Assembly (NCBI GenBank): GCA_023014485.1 | Contig: JAJOZX010003315.1 | Coordinates: 372,001 to 436,000, forward strand | Source of the DNA: Bathynomus jamesi | Taxonomy: Eukaryota; Arthropoda; Malacostraca; Isopoda; Cirolanidae | Length of the DNA stretch: 64,000 nt | Reading direction: 5' to 3' | Shown here: positions 11,947-22,422 of the stretch, piece by piece | Layout of the letters: each line of letters starts with the position of its first letter | How positions within the stretch are numbered: position 1 is the stretch's first letter | Translations under genes and position numbers: made by a program | The notes under the pieces: generated by a model | Told to the model about the DNA's origin: nothing | Databases searched by the model: none | The model's input: the letters and a program-made list of their open reading frames with translations, nothing else

Positions 11947-12050
11947 ACTGATAAATACTGACGCCTAATAACCTAAATAAAATTAATATTCGGTATTTGG
12001 CCGAATAGTTTTGCACCGAATATTCGCTATTCGGTGAATTTTAGTATTCG

Positions 12051-12053
<3 letters not shown>

Positions 12054-12109
<56 letters not shown>
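12054..12109. repeat. (TA)n microsatellite
   Basis: About 55 bases of nearly pure TA between the hAT relic and the next mariner-type element. Confidence 0.95.
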
Positions 12110-12112
<3 letters not shown>

Positions 12113-12201
12113 TCAGAATGTCAAAGTTAAATCTGAAATTGCTGATTAATTATTATTCAAGTTAACCATAAATAGTTTCTCCTGTAAAATATATCTAAAT
12201 A

Positions 12202-12544
12202 TACAGGGTGGCGCAAAAGTCGCGCACCATAAGCATTTTCAGTGTTGACTATTTTTTTTTTCTTCTTTTAGGTAGAGAATGGCTGCGAAATTAACACTAG
12301 ATGAGAGGGTGAGCTTGGTTTTAATGCATGGAATACCAGGTACTACAAATCTATCAAATGCTATAGAATTTATATTCTGTACCGATTCATCGATTTGTAG
12401 TACCTGGTATTCCATATATTAAAACCAAGTTCACCCTCTCCTCTATTGTTAATTTCGCAGCCATCCCCAACGTAAAAGAAAAAATAATATAATATAGTCA
12501 ACACTGAAAATTCATATGGTGCGCGACGTTTGCGCCACCCTGTA
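12202..12544. mobile_element. Mariner-derived foldback MITE
   Basis: Ends TACAGGGTGGCGCAAAAG and its complement, with TA at both outer ends as the usual Tc1/mariner target. The two halves are near-complete inverted copies around about 12370. Each arm contains the start of a transposase: ATGGCTGCGAAATTAACA reads MAAKLTLDERVSLVL in plus, and the right arm repeats it on the minus strand. So the element is two 5' ends of one mariner fused tail to tail. It has no other coding capacity. The 12545-12867 stretch after it holds poly-A-like runs and a scrap of repeat (GAGGGGACCTACGGCC). Confidence 0.85.
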
Positions 12545-12867
12545 TATCAAAAATAAAAAACTTTTTAAATAATTTTAAATTGTAAAAAGTAAAAAAAAAA
12601 AATTTTAAATAACTTTTTTAACAACCTCAGATATTATTTATTATTGTATTTGGTGGTTATGAGTACAACTCTGTTAATCTTTCATGCGTAGGCAACCGTC
12701 CGGGGTGGATTATACCGTTGGGGTAGGACCCCGGTGTTGTGGCGTGGTCAGTGGGCACGTGATGAGGATGGTTTCGTGGGTTGTGTACCCTTGTTCGTAA
12801 CAGTTAAGGTTATATGACAGAGGGGACCTACGGCCTTACCTGGTTTCCGAACTATCTATAATAGTTG

Positions 12868-13030
12868 CCAGCGTCCGTAGCTTAGTGGATAACGCCGTTT
12901 CCTTATAAATATAGGTCGGGGGTTCGACTCCGGATGGTGCTAGTCATAATAATCTGGAAATTATTAGCGAAATGGGTCGCATTAGTTGGCCTAAGTACTG
13001 TGTCATAGTTTCTGGCCGTCCTCACTGATT
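12868..13030 (+). repeat. tRNA-derived SINE, family S1
   Basis: The head resembles a tRNA: TAGCTTAGTGGATAACG fits a Pol III A box and GGTTCGACTCC a B box. The body then reads TAATAATCTGGAAATTATT and GGCCTAAGTACTGTG. Copies at 27.78 and 39.65 kb share the head and the body word order, so this is a SINE and not a functional tRNA. Confidence 0.75.
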
Positions 13031-13620
13031 ACTGTCTATTACGAACCGCTACATCATCTGAACGCAGAGAAGGGGTTCCCCATCCAACTAAAACCCAGAC
13101 CCAATTGCGCTCAACTTCGCTGATTTAACGGGAAGCGGTGTTACGAAGTGACCACCACAAATCCCAAATAAGTTTCGGTACTTGTCGTTCATTAGTTCTC
13201 CAATTTGACGAGATAGGGTTACGTCTTAGCCAATGTCGTAACCCCGCTTCCCGTCGATCAGCGAAGTGACCAACCTTTGCGTTCAAATGTAGTAACCCGT
13301 TGTTCTGATCCCACGTAAAGTTGTAGGTCCCCTCCGTTATATGACCTTTTAAAATGTTGCGAAGGAAGTTAAACAACGCCATCAAAACGGACAAACAGTC
13401 TCTGTATTTTAGTTGAGAAATAAGTGTCAAATAATTATACAGTTTCAACGCCCTCTGGTGGACGCAAGACGTGAACCGGAACAACCAACTTATCAAATAA
13501 TTGTGGCCTAAACTACAGTCAATCAATATTACAACCAGCCATATAACCACACAACCATTCAACTATACAACCATACAACCATAAAAAATCATGGAAATTG
13601 CTATTTGATAAGAATTATTA
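13031..13620 (-). repeat. Dispersed repeat, family S3
   Basis: The words AACTTCGCTGATTTAACG, TTACGAAGTGACC and TAGGTCCCCTCCGTTATATG recur in variant form at 12.80, 18.95-19.10, 42.65-43.23, 45.03-45.2 and 58.3 kb. The 58.3-kb copy has tRNA-like boxes, so this may be another SINE. The reading frame at 13125-13562 crosses the repeat and shows no domain; I treat it as chance. Confidence 0.45.
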
Positions 13621-13654
13621 ATTTAGGTCATAACTTATTTTTTGGCTTTAGTGA

Positions 13655-13815
13655 GTACGGTGGCGGTGTCTGAGCGGTGAGATTCTGGTTGGCTCCCGCT
13701 TGCTGGCTTCTGGGTTGGGTTGAGTTGGCCGCTTACTCCGTCTTTGCTAGGTCTTAAAATGATGACCACCCTCGGGGCACACTTACCCCCACGAAGGGGG
13801 GAAATAAACTTCCGG
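13655..13815 (+). repeat. SINE-like repeat, family S4
   Basis: The stretch GGTGTCTGAGCGGTGAG, GATTCTGG and, later, ACTTACCCCCACGAAGGG matches the minus strand of 44.81-44.99 kb in word order. The first words resemble a tRNA A box. It shows no coding capacity. Confidence 0.5.
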
Positions 13816-14110
13816 TTTGTTATCGTTACCTTTATAACCTATTATTGATGTATCGAATTACTTACAATGTAAACATGATTACATGATGTAATAACGTAAC
13901 TCTAATCATCATACGTAGATGTAACCGAAAATACCTACTATGTTTATGTATTTCATTAAGAATGGCTCTGAATAAACTTAGTAATTCTCAATTAATTGAG
14001 GATTTATGACTTATTGCACGAGTCATTATTTATTTCTCTGTTGGAAATAGATTTCCTACACTTAAGTGGAGGCACACTATAATTAATTAGTTAGGAGGAA
14101 CGTCTGTAAA

Positions 14111-14173
14111 TGGTACAGCTTGTGAGACCCGTGAGACCGGAATATAGTCTGAGAGGTCTCACAAACTGTACCA
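14111..14173. repeat. Short hairpin repeat
   Basis: TGGTACAGCTTGTGAGACC is followed after a 26-base loop by GGTCTCACAAACTGTACCA, an almost perfect 19-base inverted repeat. It could be a tiny MITE or a hairpin-forming site. A long TA tract follows at 14198-14272. Confidence 0.7.
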
Positions 14174-14197
14174 GTTATACTATAATTCTTATACAAA

Positions 14198-14198
14198 A

Positions 14199-14272
<74 letters not shown>
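14198..14272. repeat. (TA)n microsatellite
   Basis: About 75 bases of TA. Confidence 0.95.
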
Positions 14273-14380
14273 CGTATGAGAATCACGGCATAATTTCTAG
14301 TGTTCAACAATATTATACATATATTTGGCATTAAATATTAGATGATTACAATTCTCTGCTTGCGTAAACTCATTCTAATG

Positions 14381-15339
14381 TACCGGGTGTCTCAAAATAG
14401 ATGGAACCCATTGACATGATAATAATTTATTACTCAGAAAATAAACTCCAAAAAAGATTACATTTCCTGGAAGCTGATATGATAACAATTAAAAACTGAA
14501 GATTTGAGGTCTCTAGATCAAAGGATACATTTATTAGAGCACATGTTCCAAATGACCGCCGTTGCGCTGCAGACACACTTGAAGCCGACGAGCGAAGTTG
14601 TCAGTCACCCTGACACCCTGCACAGAGTGCAAGGGCCTCTGAAGCACCTCGTCTGGGGCTTGTGTGCCACAGAACACATTGTTCTTGCTATTGACATACC
14701 CACTGAGCAAGAAGTGTGCTTCGTCGCTGAACCAAACATCATCAAGAAAGTCAGGATCCTCTTCGATCTTGTTCTCGAACCACCACCGGCACATCACAAC
14801 ACGTTTTGCCATGTCAGCTGGTGTGAGTTTATGCTTGATCTGGATCCTGTATGGGTACAGCTGAAGATCCTTGATCAAGATTCTTTGCACTGACGCACGT
14901 GAAAGACCCAGATCTTGGCAACGTCTTCGGATTGACTTTTTCGGACTCCTTCCGACAGAATCTCTCACCGCATTCACATTGTCAGGAGATCTTGCAGTCA
15001 CCTTCCTGCCAGATCTGGGTGTTTCTGCTTTCTTGTTGAGATTGTTTACTGATCCTGTGGCTTGAAATTTGTGTGCCCAACGATAAATTTGGCTTTTCTG
15101 GGATAATTGTTGAAGTTGAACTTCCTGCGAAATTTCGCTTGCACAGTTTTGAATGATTTCGTCTCCAAATAAGTAGTGACGCAAAACATTTTTTCCTCCT
15201 TTGTCCAAGGCATTTTGATTGATAATTATTAGTTGTTATCGTCTCCTCTCTTCAAATCTGAGAAAATAGAACGAGAACATTAATATTGGCAGAATTATTA
15301 GCAGTGACATGGGTTGCATGTATATTGAGACACCCTGTA
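14381..15339. mobile_element. Mariner-like element, internally deleted
   Basis: Ends TACCGGGTGTCTCAA at left and TTGAGACACCCTGTA at right, with TA at both borders. About 0.96 kb long, where a full element would be about 1.2-1.3 kb. It holds one shortened minus-strand transposase. After it, 15340-15616 has no recognised feature and a short TA tract lies at 15617-15644. Confidence 0.85.
14534..15208 (-). pseudogene. Mariner transposase lacking the catalytic middle
   Basis: This 224-codon frame starts with an N-terminal helix-turn-helix region (SQIYRWAHKFQATGSV) and a second HTH (DLGLSRASVQRILIKDLQ) after a PRSGRK linker. It reaches the first catalytic aspartate in VWFSDEAHF, then runs into RPLHSVQGVRVTDNF and a normal C-terminus (GGHLEHVL). 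The second and third catalytic regions (QQDGA and RSPDLTP in the other copies here) are absent. A precise internal deletion therefore kept the frame open but removed activity. The protein could still bind the ends. Confidence 0.85.
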
Positions 15340-15719
15340 TTTCTCTAACAGACGGTATTGATAAAGTTGTAGATAGCCTTTAACTTTTCTCCTCGAATGT
15401 AAATACTAATTTTAATGTTTAAACAATACTTTTAAACAAATAAAGAAATTATTAAGTAAATAATATTGCAATAGAAACATTTGGCAAGAATATACTCGTA
15501 GGTGGAGAAATGTGGAGCAACTTAAAGTTAATGTTTGTATATCTCAAGATGTACGATAATTCAATTTGTGAGAAAAATTTAGCAAAAATGTTCGAGTTTC
15601 AAATCAACTGCAGGGTGATATATATATATATATATATATATATAGGATCACCTGAAGGGCATTCAGACAAGTTCGAAACTTATATAGGTCACAAAAGTAT
15701 AGAAAAATAAAAATTGTAG

Positions 15720-16790
15720 GAGCACAGAAATTTATAAGGAAAAGTTACCAGAGTTTTAGCACTTTGCCCCTCTTGGCTAAATCCGTTCTGAACGAATTCA
15801 AAACAACAGGATTAAGCGAAAAGGCCCTGGCTAATGTTGAAATTATTTCTAAGTTGAATAATGGCAGACTCAAGAATTTTTTTTATTAATAATGTTGCTT
15901 GGGTAAAACGAAACTGAAAAATTATTCCAATCAATACAATGAGACAACTCTGACAAATGGACAAAAAGGGCGTTCGACGACTGTCCCCTTCTCACGGAAT
16001 ATTGATGGTGTTTTACACGCGTGTGCAAACCCTTTCCCGTCTGTCCATTATAAAAGGAATCACATCGTTTACAACCAATTTTATAGATAATGCCTGAATT
16101 ATTGGTAGAACTAATCTTTATTATGGCATTTTTCACAATATTGTCATATGAAACTACTACATTAATGTCTAAAAGTTTAGGTACATTAGCAATCCCTTAA
16201 AAGCCTGGGAAAAATGGAAGTACTAAAATATTCTTCGATAAAGTGCGAGGGTTATTATTCACACGATCTATGAAAGTTCGTTTTGCCTTGTTAAGACAAG
16301 ATTTAAAAAAAGCAGGTGGATAACACAAATCACTTCCAATACTGTTGATTTTTTTTCTAATTCGGCATCCATGTATTCCGGACTGGGAATTCTAAGAGCG
16401 CAGAGAAACATTGAAGAAAATATGGCTTTCTTGATGGGTGTGTCACGTCAGGAGTAAAAGTGTACGTAGGACAAATTGTTTGTTTTTTCCGATAGATACT
16501 AAACTTAAAACCTGGGCTTTCCCTATGTACACGCACGTCCAAAAACGGGATTGAGTTGTTTTGTTCCACTTCTAAAGTAAACTTAATGGAGGGGACTTGA
16601 TTATTTAACTGAAGGAGGAAGTCATCCAGGTCACGCTTCATGGGCCAGATACACAAAATATCGTCGACGTCCTGCAACCATGGGATGCCAACCCCCGGAT
16701 TCTCGGAATGTAATGATTTCGAAAAACTCCATATAAATATTGGAATAAGTCAGCATTATTTATAAACTTGGTTGTAAACAATGTGATTCC
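15720..16790 (-). pseudogene. Penelope-like element, RT and GIY-YIG endonuclease, broken (family P1)
   Basis: The minus strand carries a Penelope-like retroelement 3' part. The right side (16357-16677) has the RT palm VDDILCIWPMKRDLDDFL and then SIPFLDVRVHRESPG. After frame changes, 15870-16136 holds the GIY-YIG nuclease (GIIYKIGCKRCDSFYNGQTG, TRVKHHQYS, LSELSHCIDWNN), and the tail ends near 15720. RT followed by a C-terminal GIY-YIG is the hallmark of EN-positive Penelope-like elements. Several frameshifts are present. Confidence 0.9.
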
Positions 16791-17101
16791 TTTTACATTG
16801 GACAGACGGGAAAGGATTCCGACACGCGTGTAAAACAGCATCAATATTCCGTTAGAACGGGACAGTCGTCCAGTGCCCTTTTCGTCCATTTGTCAGAGTT
16901 ATCCCACTGTATTCATTGGAATAAGGATTCAATTTTGTTTCACTCAAGCAACATTGCTAATAGAAATATTCTTGAGTCTGCCATTATTCAACTTACAAAT
17001 AATTGTAACATTAGCCAGGGCCTTTTTTCGCTTGATCCTGTTGTTTTGAATTCGTTCAGAACGGATTTAGACAAGAGGGGCAAGTTGCTAAAACTCTGGT
17101 A
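16745..17101 (+). pseudogene. Penelope-like GIY-YIG fragment, opposite orientation
   Basis: A plus-strand copy of the same endonuclease tail (QHQYSVRTGQSSSALFVHLS, NRNILESAIIQLTNN, FRTDLDKRGKLLKLW) begins where the minus-strand copy's RT part ends. The pair gives two 3' ends pointing outward with the 5' sides fused, a layout repeated at 24-25.8 and 35.7-37.3 kb. Confidence 0.85.
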
Positions 17102-17283
17102 GCTTTTCCTTGTACATTTTTTATGCTCCTCTTTTCTCCTTTCCAGTGAATTTCGGTTTAATTCGCGTAACTTCTCACAAACTAAATCCAAAAAAAAAGA
17201 CAAAATTAAATCATCAAAAAAAAAATTCAAAAATTTTTAGCGAAATTTTATTAAAAGAAGATTTTCGTTAAATTCAAGAGTTA

Positions 17284-17456
17284 GGCCATAGGCCGCACAC
17301 AGGTTGTCTCGCGACTCACGACTGACGACTCGGGTCGTGACGACTCTAGAATCGCGTCGCGGTCGCTGCAGTGTGCGGGGCTCCCATTCTGTCAATGTAA
17401 AATCACACGCGACTAGAGTCGTGAGTCGCGAGACGAATCCGTGTGGGGCCGACCCT
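17284..17456. mobile_element. Foldback MITE rich in CGACT words
   Basis: Left GTCTCGCGACTCACGAC and right GAGTCGTGAGTCGCGAGAC are inverted, with outer words GGCCGCACAC and GTGTGGGGCC. Internally the word CGACT/GTCGT is repeated several times. No target duplication is clear. Non-coding; the superfamily is not known. Confidence 0.65.
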
Positions 17457-17899
17457 ATTGTCGTACGTTAACCCACTTCGGACGATTGGGGGGGGGGGGC
17501 CGAAGAAGTCAATGTTAAGAATGAGTTTATTTTAAAATTTTAAAATTTGCTATTTCTTTTTAAGAGTCGTCCGTCCGCACATGTTTAAAAATTCCTTAAC
17601 TCTTCAACTTTTAACCAAAACAACACAAAAAAAAAATCTCAAAATTTGGGCCAAAAAAATAAAACTAAAAATTTTAATTCTAAAAATATTTGATCTTACA
17701 TTTTTGTAAATAATTTTCACAGTTGCGCTGTAACTATGTACTGTATAATCTTTTAGAAACTGTAACTTACCGTACTGTAACTATGTACTGTATAAACTTT
17801 GATAACTTACAAAGATCAGAATGGTAGATTAAATATTTAATTAACTTTAATTATCAAAAATTTGCGACCACGATACCTTGAAACCTAACAGATAGTTCG
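17457..17899. other. No recognised feature
   Basis: AT-rich, with a run of G near 17490 and two copies of GTAACTATGTACTGTATAA about 50 bases apart. No gene seen. Confidence 0.5.
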
Positions 17900-18230
17900 T
17901 ATACCTTGGTAACCTTAGATTTCCTTCCGCCCGAATTGTTCATTCTGACGAAAGTTAAACTTCTTTCCCCATTTTAGACCTACAGCTTAACGCGGAATAC
18001 GAAGTTCTCGCTTGAACTCGGATCTTACGACTTCCCGATCAGCGCAGCGGCTCAAAGTTTTAACCCAAAAGCCACCCAGGGTACCCGTTTATCTACCACC
18101 CATTTTCTTTTTGTTTGGAAGGATAAACAGCTGGGTGAGCTGAGCGCCGACTGCTATCGCCGGGAATCGAACGATTTCATGATTTCATGATTCGTAACCA
18201 GCGATGCTAACCACAACACCACCGAGGCGA
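17900..18230 (-). repeat. Dimeric tRNA-derived SINE (family S2), copy 1
   Basis: Read on the minus strand: CGCCTCGGTGGTG, TTAGCATCGCTGG (A-box-like) and TCGATTCCCGGCG (B-box-like), then a linker ending in GGTAAATAAACGGGTACCC-like words. A second tRNA-like unit follows with GGCTTTTGGGTTAAAAC and GATCCGAGTTC, then a tail CCGCCCGAATTG reversed. The same order is seen at 23.3, 50.65 and 61.9 kb. Diverged, probably an old copy. Confidence 0.7.
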
Positions 18231-19377
18231 ATGAACAACCTAATTATTCCCTTACAGTTATTATTAATTAGTAATAATTATAATAATTGACATTTTTGTA
18301 ATACAATTATTTGTTGTGTGATTGAAAGGATTAAACAGATTAAAGGATTAAAATGCTTAAGAGGATTAACCAGATTGAGGATTAAATGATTAAAAGGATT
18401 ACTCTTATGAAGACATCTGTTTAATCTTTACTCTTTTAAGGCATATGTTAGATGATGAAACGCGAGGTTCCTCACTAATAACTGTCGGTATAAAAACAAC
18501 GAGTTTGATGACAAGACTCTTTCAAACGATTGTACATTTATTGGATTGAGTATTTAATATAATTATTCTAATGAAGTTTATCAAAAAAAAGATTAATTCA
18601 GGCGGTATTTTATTTGTGAAGAAAATACTTGGCATTTGGGGCATTTTCATGGAAAATGTAGATGACACAAAATGAGGGATTGACCTCTCATCCCCTAGGT
18701 GCAGCCCCACCACTCCTGCAGCGGCGGCTGGCAACGCAGGCTATCTTGCGGATACTTAATCCCACAACACAACCCCAAAAGGGTGGGTTTAAGGATGTCT
18801 TTTAATCACTCGACTGCTACATATGGGGTTAGTTTGAAGTTTACCAGTGGGGCTGTACCCTGAGTGTTGAAAGATCAAACCGTCATTTAGTACTGTCCGA
18901 ATATTTTCATCCTATGATCTGGTGGTCTTATTAGCAAGGTCATTCCCTTCAGGCAGTTTCCTGTCGAATATGATGATTCGTAATCGTTATTAAATAAATG
19001 ACGGAGGGGACCACGGGTCGCTACATCATCTACACGGAAAAGGACAGCAGTTACGTTGCTTAACTTCGCTGATAGTTCGAAAAGGAGTGTTACGACGTGG
19101 GTATAACGTAGCTCAATTTCCAAATACCCTGTTCATAATACCAAAATAAATTCTATAAAGCCTAATTCAGTGTCGCGCATCCTCTGGTTGTGGATGAATA
19201 TAAACCTCCCAGAGGTGTTGGTAAATAATGGGTACAAGTGTTATCTGTTACTTGCAACTGTTGTTAAAGAAATTGGGCATGGGTATGGAAGGAAAATTTA
19301 AAATTTTACTCCCACGAATGTTTCGAGAAAAGTAATAAATTAAACAGTTGCTTATAAGTTAAATCATAATACATTTA
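18231..19377. other. Mostly unassigned, with a scrap of repeat S3
   Basis: The stretch 18300-18400 repeats GGATTAAA words. 18940-19110 resembles repeat S3 (GTCGCTACATCATCTAC, GCTTAACTTCGCTGATAG). Frames at 18522-18734 and 18887-19123 show no domain. Confidence 0.4.
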
Positions 19378-19429
19378 CTTTTAAACTGACGTTTCGGTTC
19401 TGCACTGTTGACCATCTTCAAGCCAAAAG
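19378..19429 (-). ncRNA. Second hammerhead-like motif, different Penelope type
   Basis: Minus strand: CTTTTGGCT, then TGAAGATGGTC (core CUGANGA with the first C shifted), a loop, ACCGAAAC, and GTC as a possible cleavage triplet, then AGTTTAAAAG. The last word pairs with the first (stem I, with one bulge), and GGTC pairs with GACC-like bases as stem II. GACGTTTCGGTTC-type ends are common in Penelope-like elements. No Penelope coding sequence remains here. Confidence 0.35.
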
Positions 19430-19478
19430 AAAATTGATGCCACAAGAAAATTTTACAAATTCGCAACGTTACAATAAT

Positions 19479-19594
19479 TAGATTGGTTGTACCCAATAAT
19501 TATGTTGGTTGTACCCAATAATTATACTGATTGTACCAATAATTTTACTGGTTATATCACTTTCTTTAATGAAAAACTTTGGCTAATTTGATAT

Positions 19595-19636
<42 letters not shown>

Positions 19637-19644
19637 CTCTCCTC
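19479..19644. repeat. Short tandem GTTGTACCCAATAATTA repeat and (TC)n tract
   Basis: About three diverged copies of a roughly 25-base unit (GGTTGTACCCAATAATTA) at 19479-19556, then a TC microsatellite at 19597-19644. The following 19645-20100 is intron or flanking DNA with no recognised feature. Confidence 0.8.
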
Positions 19645-20105
19645 TAGATAAGGAGAGATAGGACATCATACCAGTGATAAGGGTATGTCCTAAAGACCTA
19701 CATTTTAAGTTACAGACACTGAAACACGCATTTGGTGACCTGGTGCCCATCGTACGTTGTTTTGATTGAGAGATACCCTAAAAAGTAGGGCACGAAGAAT
19801 AATGTTAGGTTGGGGTATGCATAGCTACAACGTACTTTTTTTCAGTGGCTGGCATAACTTGAACTTATGCCAACCATATATCAAATGAGGAGAGTATAAA
19901 ATTGAAACTACCAATTACTCCGTCCCAACTGATCCTACCAGGTTGAGACCACCTAAAATTTTATATCAACCAACCAGCTAAACAGTACAAACAAATCAAC
20001 AACCAAAGAAACCAACCCAAACGAACCAACAACCAAACGAATAAAGCAAGCAACCAAATTAACCAAACTGAAAAAAACAACGAACCAACTAACGTGTTTT
20101 CTTAC

Positions 20106-20286
20106 CTTGCTACTGCTGCAGCGACAGGCCAAACGAGGGCGCAGATCACAGCCGCCCTCGTCCTCGTGCACGCCCTCGCCGCCCTCAGTGGATGGCAGAT
20201 CACGTGATGTCTCTCGAGCGAGATGGCCAGAATGGTGAGGATGGACGCGTTCTCTACCATAACCTCGATGAAAGGGATCAGTTTGC
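20106..20286 (-). CDS. GPCR exon with TM3, ERH motif and TM4 (ETH receptor-like)
   Basis: A 181-base minus-strand exon of a class A GPCR. It opens after the acceptor TTCTTTCGGCAG and ends before the donor AG|GTAAGA. The product begins (C)KLIPFIEVMVENASILT, continues ILAISLERHHVICHPLRA, giving TM3 and the DRY-position ERH, then CTRTRAAVICALVWPVAA as TM4. The word order CK-x-PF-E, HAS/NAS-ILTILAIS and ER-xx-IC-PL is that of the ecdysis-triggering hormone receptor, a neuropeptide receptor that controls moulting behaviour. It also fits the wider TRH/neuromedin receptor group. The first two bases complete the Cys codon split at 38279, so this exon follows that one. ERH instead of ERY is a slight departure. 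Later exons are not in the window. Confidence 0.85.
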
Positions 20287-20391
20287 CTGCCGAAAGAACA
20301 TATGATAGTCACACTCGCTACGTAACGGGTAACTTCCGGAAACCCTATTCCCCCACACCCCACACGAGGCGACTGCAGGGTAAACTCCCTC

Positions 20392-20478
20392 TGAGAGTAG
20401 GCGGTGACGGTGGGAGTCGAACCCGAGCCTTCGCAATTGAATCGTCTTCACTCAGACAACCGAGCTACCACGGAAACT
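20392..20478 (-). repeat. tRNA-derived sequence (SINE head)
   Basis: The minus strand reads GTGGTAGCTCGGTTGTCTG (A-box-like), then CTCGGGTTCGACTCCCACC (B box GGTTCGACTCC). The acceptor and T arms do not pair as in a working tRNA, so it is more likely a SINE remnant. Confidence 0.5.
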
Positions 20479-20721
20479 CTTATTTATTACCATGTTGGTA
20501 TTATATTAAAATTAATTTCGTTGTGATCATAACTTCGTCATGGTAATGTGAGGTTGTTAAATTAGGTAATATTATAATTAGGTGATGGTAATACTTAACT
20601 CAATTATGTTAGTTATTTCATGGTATTAATGTATGTTAATTAAGTGGATCACGTCATGGTAATGAGGGACTGTTAATGTATCGTAACACGATTATATGTC
20701 GGTCTTGTTAACTAAACTTTC

Positions 20722-20865
20722 GGATCACCTGAAGATCAGGGCCCCCAGCCTTCGTTAGTTACCCTTATAAGGCTAACGATTGGTTAGGTTTAGTCGTGAT
20801 ATTTTCGTTAGTTAGCCTTATAAGGCTAACTAACGAAGGCTGGGGGCCCGATCTTTAGGTGATCC
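20722..20865. mobile_element. 144-bp palindromic MITE with 8-bp duplication and GGTTAGG unit
   Basis: Begins GGATCACCTGAAGATC and ends GATCTTTAGGTGATCC. Both arms contain GGGCCCCCAGCCTTCGTTAG or its complement. The flanks are a perfect direct repeat AAACTTTC (20714-20721 and 20866-20873), so this is a real insertion with an 8-bp target duplication, as for hAT-type elements. The centre holds one half of the dispersed unit (ACGATTGGTTAGG, GTCGTGATATTTTCG). A diverged right half of the same MITE lies at 54.32-54.40 kb. Confidence 0.85.
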
Positions 20866-21102
20866 AAACTTTCTTTATAATAATCGCGTATGTTAATTAA
20901 GTATTATGTATCGTAAAAATACAGCTATTTTACCATGTCTTAATATCTATGTCGATGTAGGAACATGTTTTTCTAAAGTTAATATCAGCTATGTCATGGT
21001 AACGAAAAGTTAAGGGACTTATGTAGTGGCCATATCATAGTATTTAATGTAACCCTATCGAAGCATAATAACGTGTTAATTAATGCCATATCACGTTGCT
21101 TA

Positions 21103-22020
21103 TACAGGGTGTCCCAGAATTAACTATCTATTTCAATGAAATCGGACAAATTTCTTAAAAAACACACTTTTATTTATGTTTATCATGTTAATATGTGTTA
21201 AAATGTATAAATTTCTAATTTTTTTCATAATTTTATTTTCATAATTTTTTCATTATCTGGTCCAATGAAAGACCGTCTGAGTCATAGAATGGCAAAGAGA
21301 CTCCCAAAGTTAACGTGTGGCTTGGAATGACCAAATCCAAAATTTATGGCCATTCTTCTTTGCGGAAGCAACTGTAACAGGTACCGTCTACCTTGATATG
21401 CTTCAGCAGTTTCTCGAACCACAGCTTCTTGATGATGGCATTCTTGATAATGTTGTGTTTCAACAAGAGCATTGATCTTTTGGCGATAAACCTTTGTTTT
21501 TATGAAACCCCATGCAAAGAAATCCAGGGGTGTCAAATCCGGAGAACGCGGAGGCCAAGGTCGAGGTCCTCCACGTCCAATCCACCGATTCGGAAGGCGT
21601 CTGTTGAGGTATTCTCGAACAATTAGAGCATAATGACATGGTGCTCCATCTTGTTGAAACACAACATTATCAAGAATGCCATCATCAAGAAGCTGTGGCT
21701 CGAGAAACTGCTGAAGCATATCAAGGTAGACGGTACCTGTTACAGTTGCTTCCGCAAAGAAGAATGGGCCATAAATTTTGGATTTGGTCATTCCAAGCCA
21801 CACGTTAACTTTTGGAGAGTCTCTTTGCCATTCTATGACTTCAGACGGTCTTTCATTGGACCAGATAATGAAAAAAATTATGAAAATAAAATTATGAAAA
21901 AATTTAGAAATTTATACATTTTTAACACATATTAAACATGATAAACATAAATAAAAGTGTGTTTTTAAAAAATTTGTCCGATTTCATTGAAATAGATAGT
22001 TAATTCTGGGACACCCTGTA
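21103..22020. mobile_element. Mariner foldback with mid-transposase on both arms
   Basis: Ends TACAGGGTGTCCCAGAATTA and its complement, with TA borders. The left arm reads on plus PKVNVWLGMTKSKIYG, then AEATVTGTVYLDMLQQF, stopping after NVVFQ. The right arm carries the same on minus and continues through [35 protein letters not shown] and TPLDFFAWGF, covering the second and third catalytic aspartates about 41 residues apart. The N-terminal DNA-binding region and first aspartate are gone. Built by fusing a 5' end to internal sequence; inactive. Confidence 0.85.
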
Positions 22021-22047
22021 TTATGATAACGCGTAAATTAACCATAG

Positions 22048-22131
22048 TACAGGGTGTTCATCGAGTCAGGCGAGTGAATATGGTGAAGTGTACATGCATA
22101 TTCACTCGCGTGACTTTATGAACACCTTGTA
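22048..22131. mobile_element. 84-bp mariner-type hairpin MITE
   Basis: TACAGGGTGTTCAT at left and ATGAACACCTTGTA at right, with inner GCGAGTGAATAT and ATATTCACTCGC inverted. It has TA at both ends and no coding capacity. Confidence 0.75.
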
Positions 22132-22422
22132 TGAGCGGAACATGATAATTATATAAATCTTACGATAGGATGAGGAATGGTCGCTAACGCAAGTATCATG
22201 AAATTTATTCAGTAATAATATGTTAATATATTATTAATTAACTGTATTATGTTAACTGTCATCATGGTAACGATATGTTAGCATGTTAAATGTGTCCTGC
22301 TGCTTATTTATACATAACCATGCCCATGGTAATCTTCCAATCTTCCGTGTCATATTAAGATAATAATAGAAATAATATATATATATATATATAGAGAGAG
22401 ATAGATAGATAGATAGATATAT

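Larger units (their letters stand above)
10341..12053. mobile_element. hAT transposon (ZBED type), degenerate
   Basis: The left end carries GGGATGAACCAAATATTCGG and TATTTGGCCGAATAG. The right end (11978-12050) carries the related words ATATTCGGTATTTGGCC and CGAATATTCGCTATTCGG. The interior encodes a broken minus-strand hAT transposase. A GA microsatellite with interruptions (about 10514-10621) sits inside. The outermost bases are not matched well enough to fix the ends or a target duplication; a TA tract starts at 12054. Confidence 0.7.

Noticed and set aside
12868..12945. tRNA gene
   Set aside because: It has A and B boxes but no matching acceptor stem, and the same head with body recurs at 27.78 and 39.65 kb, so it is a SINE.
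13125..13562. 145-codon minus-strand gene
   Set aside because: No domain, crosses a dispersed repeat, and starts in low-complexity Asn/Thr-poor sequence; treated as chance.
14083..14334. Frames of repeating Tyr-Ile residues
   Set aside because: They translate TA microsatellites and occur wherever TA tracts lie (also 6.6, 37.3, 49.2 and 53.9 kb).
20392..20478. tRNA gene on the minus strand
   Set aside because: B box is good but the T stem and acceptor stem do not pair; more likely a SINE head.
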